A stretch of DNA of 64,000 nt. It comes from Dipylidium caninum. Lineage: Eukaryota; Platyhelminthes; Cestoda; Cyclophyllidea; Dipylidiidae. The position numbers and the translations under genes were made by a program. The DNA lies in assembly GCA_017562135.1 (NCBI GenBank), contig QEYB01001088.1, positions 1 through 64,000 of the forward strand, given 5' to 3'. The notes under the pieces are model-generated. The model ran no database searches. It was given only the letters and a program-made list of their open reading frames with translations, and was not told the origin of the DNA. Below are positions 61,004-64,000 of this stretch, piece after piece; position 1 is the stretch's first letter; the number at the start of each line of letters is the position of its first letter.

Positions 61004-61035
61004 GGTTCGAGAAAATTCGAAAACTTACTTATAAG
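61004..61035 (+). promoter_or_regulatory. HSP90 proximal promoter (HSE and TATA)
   Basis: TTCgaGAAaaTTCgaAAA at 61006-61023 is a near-perfect four-unit heat-shock element. CTTATAAG at 61028-61035 is the likely TATA box, 62 bp before the start codon. Confidence 0.8.
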
Positions 61036-61096
61036 CGGCTGACAGCCACATTAGGACCACTCTACATCGTAGCTGCCTCGAGTTCCGTCATCCGGT

Positions 61097-63382
61097 ATGC
61101 CTGAACAAGCCTCCGAGGACGTTGCCATGGCGCCCGAAGTTGAGACCTTTGCCTTCCAGGCTGAGATAGCTCAACTTATGAGTCTTATTATCAACACCTT
61201 CTATTCAAACAAGGAAATCTTTCTGAGAGAGCTGATATCGAACGGTTCCGACGCCCTGGACAAGATTCGTTACAAAAGTCTAACCGAGCCGTCGGTTTTG
61301 GATACGGAAAGTGAGCTATGTATCAAGGTATACGATAGCCCTGGTTAGGTTTCGTCTGTCTCTGTGTAACGGACATAACAACGTTGACTTTCCCTTTAGA
61401 TAATCCCTAATAAGGCCGACAGCACCCTCACTATCATCGACACGGGAATCGGTATGACTAAAGCCGACCTGGTGAACAATCTGGGTACTATTGCACGTTC
61501 AGGCACGAAGGCCTTCATGGAAGCGCTCAATGCCGGTGCGGACATCTCGATGATTGGTCAGTTCGGTGTGGGGTTCTACTCAGCCTACTTGGTTGCCGAT
61601 AAAGTTCAGGTCATATCGAAGAATAACGATGATGAGCAGTATCTTTGGGAGTCTTCGGCTGGAGGGTCTTTTACTATTCGTCCGTGCACCGAAGACCCTC
61701 TCGGTCGTGGAACAAAAGTGATATTGCACGTCAAAGAAGATCAATCCGAGTATCTCGAAGAGCGGCGCATCAAGGAGGTGATCAAGAAACATTCGCAATT
61801 TATTAGCTATCCAATCAAGCTCTTCGTTGAAAAAGAAAGAACGAAGGAGGTCCCAGACGATGAGGAGGAGGAGGAGGAGACCAAAGAGGACGGCGAGAAA
61901 CCGGATGGTGAAAAACCCGAGGTAGAAGATTTGGATGAAGATGAGTCGGAAGATGAAGGTGGCGAAGGTAGCGCTGAAAAGGGGGAGAAAAAGAAAAAGA
62001 AGAAGAAGAAGCAAATTAAGGAGAAATATATCGACGAGGAGGAGCTTAACAAGACGAAACCTTTGTGGACTAGGAATGCGGAAGACATTAGCCAGGAGGA
62101 ATACGGCGAGTTCTACAAGTCGCTGAGTAATGATTGGGAGGATCATCTCGCCGTCAAGCACTTTTCGATTGAGGGTCAGTTGGAGTTTCGGGCACTCCTC
62201 TTCGTTCCCAGGCGTGCTCCTTTCGATCTGTTTGAAAATAGGAAAAAGCGAAACAATATCAAATTGTACGTGAGACGCGTGTTTATAATGGATAATTGCG
62301 AGGAGTTGATCCCCGAATACCTCAATTTCATCAGGGGAGTCGTGGATTCCGAGGACTTGCCCCTAAACATAAGTCGTGAGATGTTGCAGCAGAACAAGAT
62401 TTTGAAAGTCATACGTAAGAATTTGGTTAAGAAATGCATGGAGCTGTTTGATGAATTGGCCGAAGATACCGAGACATATAAGAAATTTTATGAACAGTTC
62501 TCGAAGAACATCAAGCTAGGTATCCACGAGGACAGCACGAATCGCAAAAAGCTGGCTGAGTTGTTGCGTTATTACTCTTCCCAAAGCGGTGATGAAATGA
62601 CCAGCTTGAAGGACTACGTGTCTCGTATGAAAGAAAATCAGAAAGATATATATTACATCACGGGTGAGAGCAAAGAAAGTCTCGCTAACTCGGCTTTCAT
62701 CGAGGTGCTTAAAAAGCGTGGCTTGGAGGTGCTTTACATGGTAGATCCTATTGACGAGTACGCCGTTACTCAATTGAGAGAGTATGATGGCAAAAAGTTG
62801 GTTTGCGTGACAAAGGAGGGCCTAGAATTACCGGAGGATGAGGAGGAAAAGAAGCGCTTCGAGGAGTTGAAGGCCTCTTTCGAGCCAACATGCAAGAAGA
62901 TTAAAGACATCTTGGGGAACAAAGTTGAGAAGGTTACCGTTTCCAATCGACTTATAACCTCTCCTTGCTGCATTGTCACCTCTACTTTTGGGTGGTCCGC
63001 CAATATGGAGCGAATTATGAAGGCACAGGCTCTTCGCGACTCGAGCACGATGGGCTACATGTCGGCCAAGAAACATTTAGAAATTAACCCTGACCATAAA
63101 ATTATGATCCGCTTGAAGGAGATGCTGTCCGCCGACGGAGAACCAAACAAGATCTGCAAGGACTTGATAAATATGCTTTTCAGCACGGCGCTCTTGGCGT
63201 CTGGATTCACGCTGGAGGATCCGAAAGCCCATGCGAATAAGATTCATGAGCTGATCAGTATGTGTCTTGAAATTCCCGAAGATGAGACGGTGAAGGAGGA
63301 GGAGAAGGCAGCCGCGGGGACTGAGGCCGCAGCACCTGTGGAGGCCGGTGATGATGGCGCTGCGATGGAAGAAGTAGATTAA
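61097..63382 (+). CDS. HSP90: Cytosolic HSP90 chaperone
   Basis: ATP-dependent dimeric chaperone that matures kinases, steroid-receptor-type clients and other proteins in the cytosol. Two exons, 61097-61327 and 61400-63382, separated by a 72-bp phase 0 GT-AG intron, give 737 residues, normal for the family. N-terminal ATPase domain: [20 protein letters not shown] with catalytic Glu45 and Asn49, DTGIGM with Asp91, [17 protein letters not shown]. The charged linker is about 222-280, very acidic then Lys8. The middle domain has [15 protein letters not shown] (the catalytic-loop Arg), and the C-terminal dimerisation domain ends in MEEVD, the TPR-cochaperone docking motif that marks the cytosolic form. 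Codon use favours G/C in third positions, typical of a highly expressed gene. Heat-shock elements upstream indicate HSF control. No AATAAA follows the stop. AATACA at 63423 is a possible weak signal. Confidence 0.97.
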
Positions 63383-63494
63383 GAAAAGATTTCCATTTGT
63401 TGTGTGTATATGTAAGATACGTGAATACATTCGTTCGTTATGTGCTGTGTCTCTCGATGCGATGTGGTTGACGTCTTGGGTGCGTACGCAGCCG

Positions 63495-64000
63495 GCTCGT
63501 ATGGTCAGGTTCTGGCGTCTGGGGCCCATGGTCTCACACAAGACGCTGGAAGTAGCTTCGGGTGCGTCGCCAATCCGTTGATGTTGTCGCGCAACACGTC
63601 GAGTTTCGGTGAGTGGGAAGTGGCCATTGAGCTCGTCGCCACCCAGGTGCGCCCCTTGCAGTGGGTTACTTTGTTGGTTAGGTCACGTGTAGTGGCTTGT
63701 TTTCTTGATTACCCTCCGGTGCGTCAGACACTGCTCTCGATCCGGATTGCATTTCTGCTGTCGACGCAGACCGTTCGACTCTATGTGTTTAGACCGGGGG
63801 GGGGAGCAAGTAAGTCGTTAAACGCCGGGAAGTGAGGACTATCGTGGATCACGAATTGTCTGTTGATCGCTAATGCCTACGTGGGTCCCGTCGAGCTGGC
63901 CATGTCAAAGTGGGTTGGCAGCGTTTCCCTTAATCACCTTGCCCGTTGCTGTGTTTGTATGGCAGCGAGGTGAGAGGAGTTGAAGCCACGGCGATGCACG
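63495..64000 (-). repeat. Right arm of the inverted repeat around HSP90
   Basis: Reverse complement of 59631-60150, starting about 113 bp after the HSP90 stop and running off the window end. A 17-bp gap at about 63811 relative to the left arm lies between short AAGT repeats, suggesting slippage deletion. Confidence 0.9.

Noticed and set aside
61580..62161. 193-codon hydrophobic frame opposite HSP90
   Set aside because: Mirror image of the Glu/Lys-rich coding sequence of HSP90, which reads as Phe/Leu/Ser on the other strand.
63440..63835. 131-codon frame in the right repeat arm
   Set aside because: The matching left arm has indels that break it, and no family is recognisable. It is repeat DNA.

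Overview
The window reads as nuclear DNA of a flatworm, most likely a parasitic one and probably a tapeworm. The evidence is split genes with GT-AG introns from 40 bp to about 8 kb, repeat-rich intergenic DNA, animal-type signalling genes, and a pair of short secreted cysteine-rich peptide genes resembling the UPF0506/knottin peptides I associate with flatworms. Species cannot be fixed from this sequence alone.

Layout: 1-6.87 kb is intergenic and repeat-rich, with R1 copy 1. 6.87-19.25 kb (+) is a 14-exon SLC26 anion transporter ending in a STAS domain. 19.25-22.4 kb is repeats (R2 copy 1, inverted R1 copy 2). 22.4-24.04 kb (-) holds two paralogous two-exon genes for secreted 12-13-cysteine peptides with matching promoters. 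26.77-43.58 kb (-) is a 7-exon DRAK/STK17-like kinase with 6-8 kb introns. A roughly 2 kb divergent intergenic region leads to 45.64-47.19 kb (+), an intronless PDK1 (PDPK1) kinase. 630 bp further on is 47.82-56.4 kb (+), a 3-exon membrane-bound O-acyltransferase (lysophospholipid acyltransferase, MBOAT1/2 type). 59.63-64.0 kb holds cytosolic HSP90 (two exons, ends MEEVD) inside a large inverted repeat, with heat-shock elements both close to and far from its start.

The genes are housekeeping and signalling genes and do not form one obvious pathway. PDK1 and MBOAT are on the same strand and close together. The most unusual features are the tandem double-knottin peptide genes, a PDK1 whose activation-loop serine position is valine, the palindromic HSP90 locus with two sets of heat-shock elements, and a tight cluster of frameshifts in an otherwise intact SLC26 gene. 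Exons were joined by hand from reading frames, splice signals and family similarity. No alignments or database searches were run.
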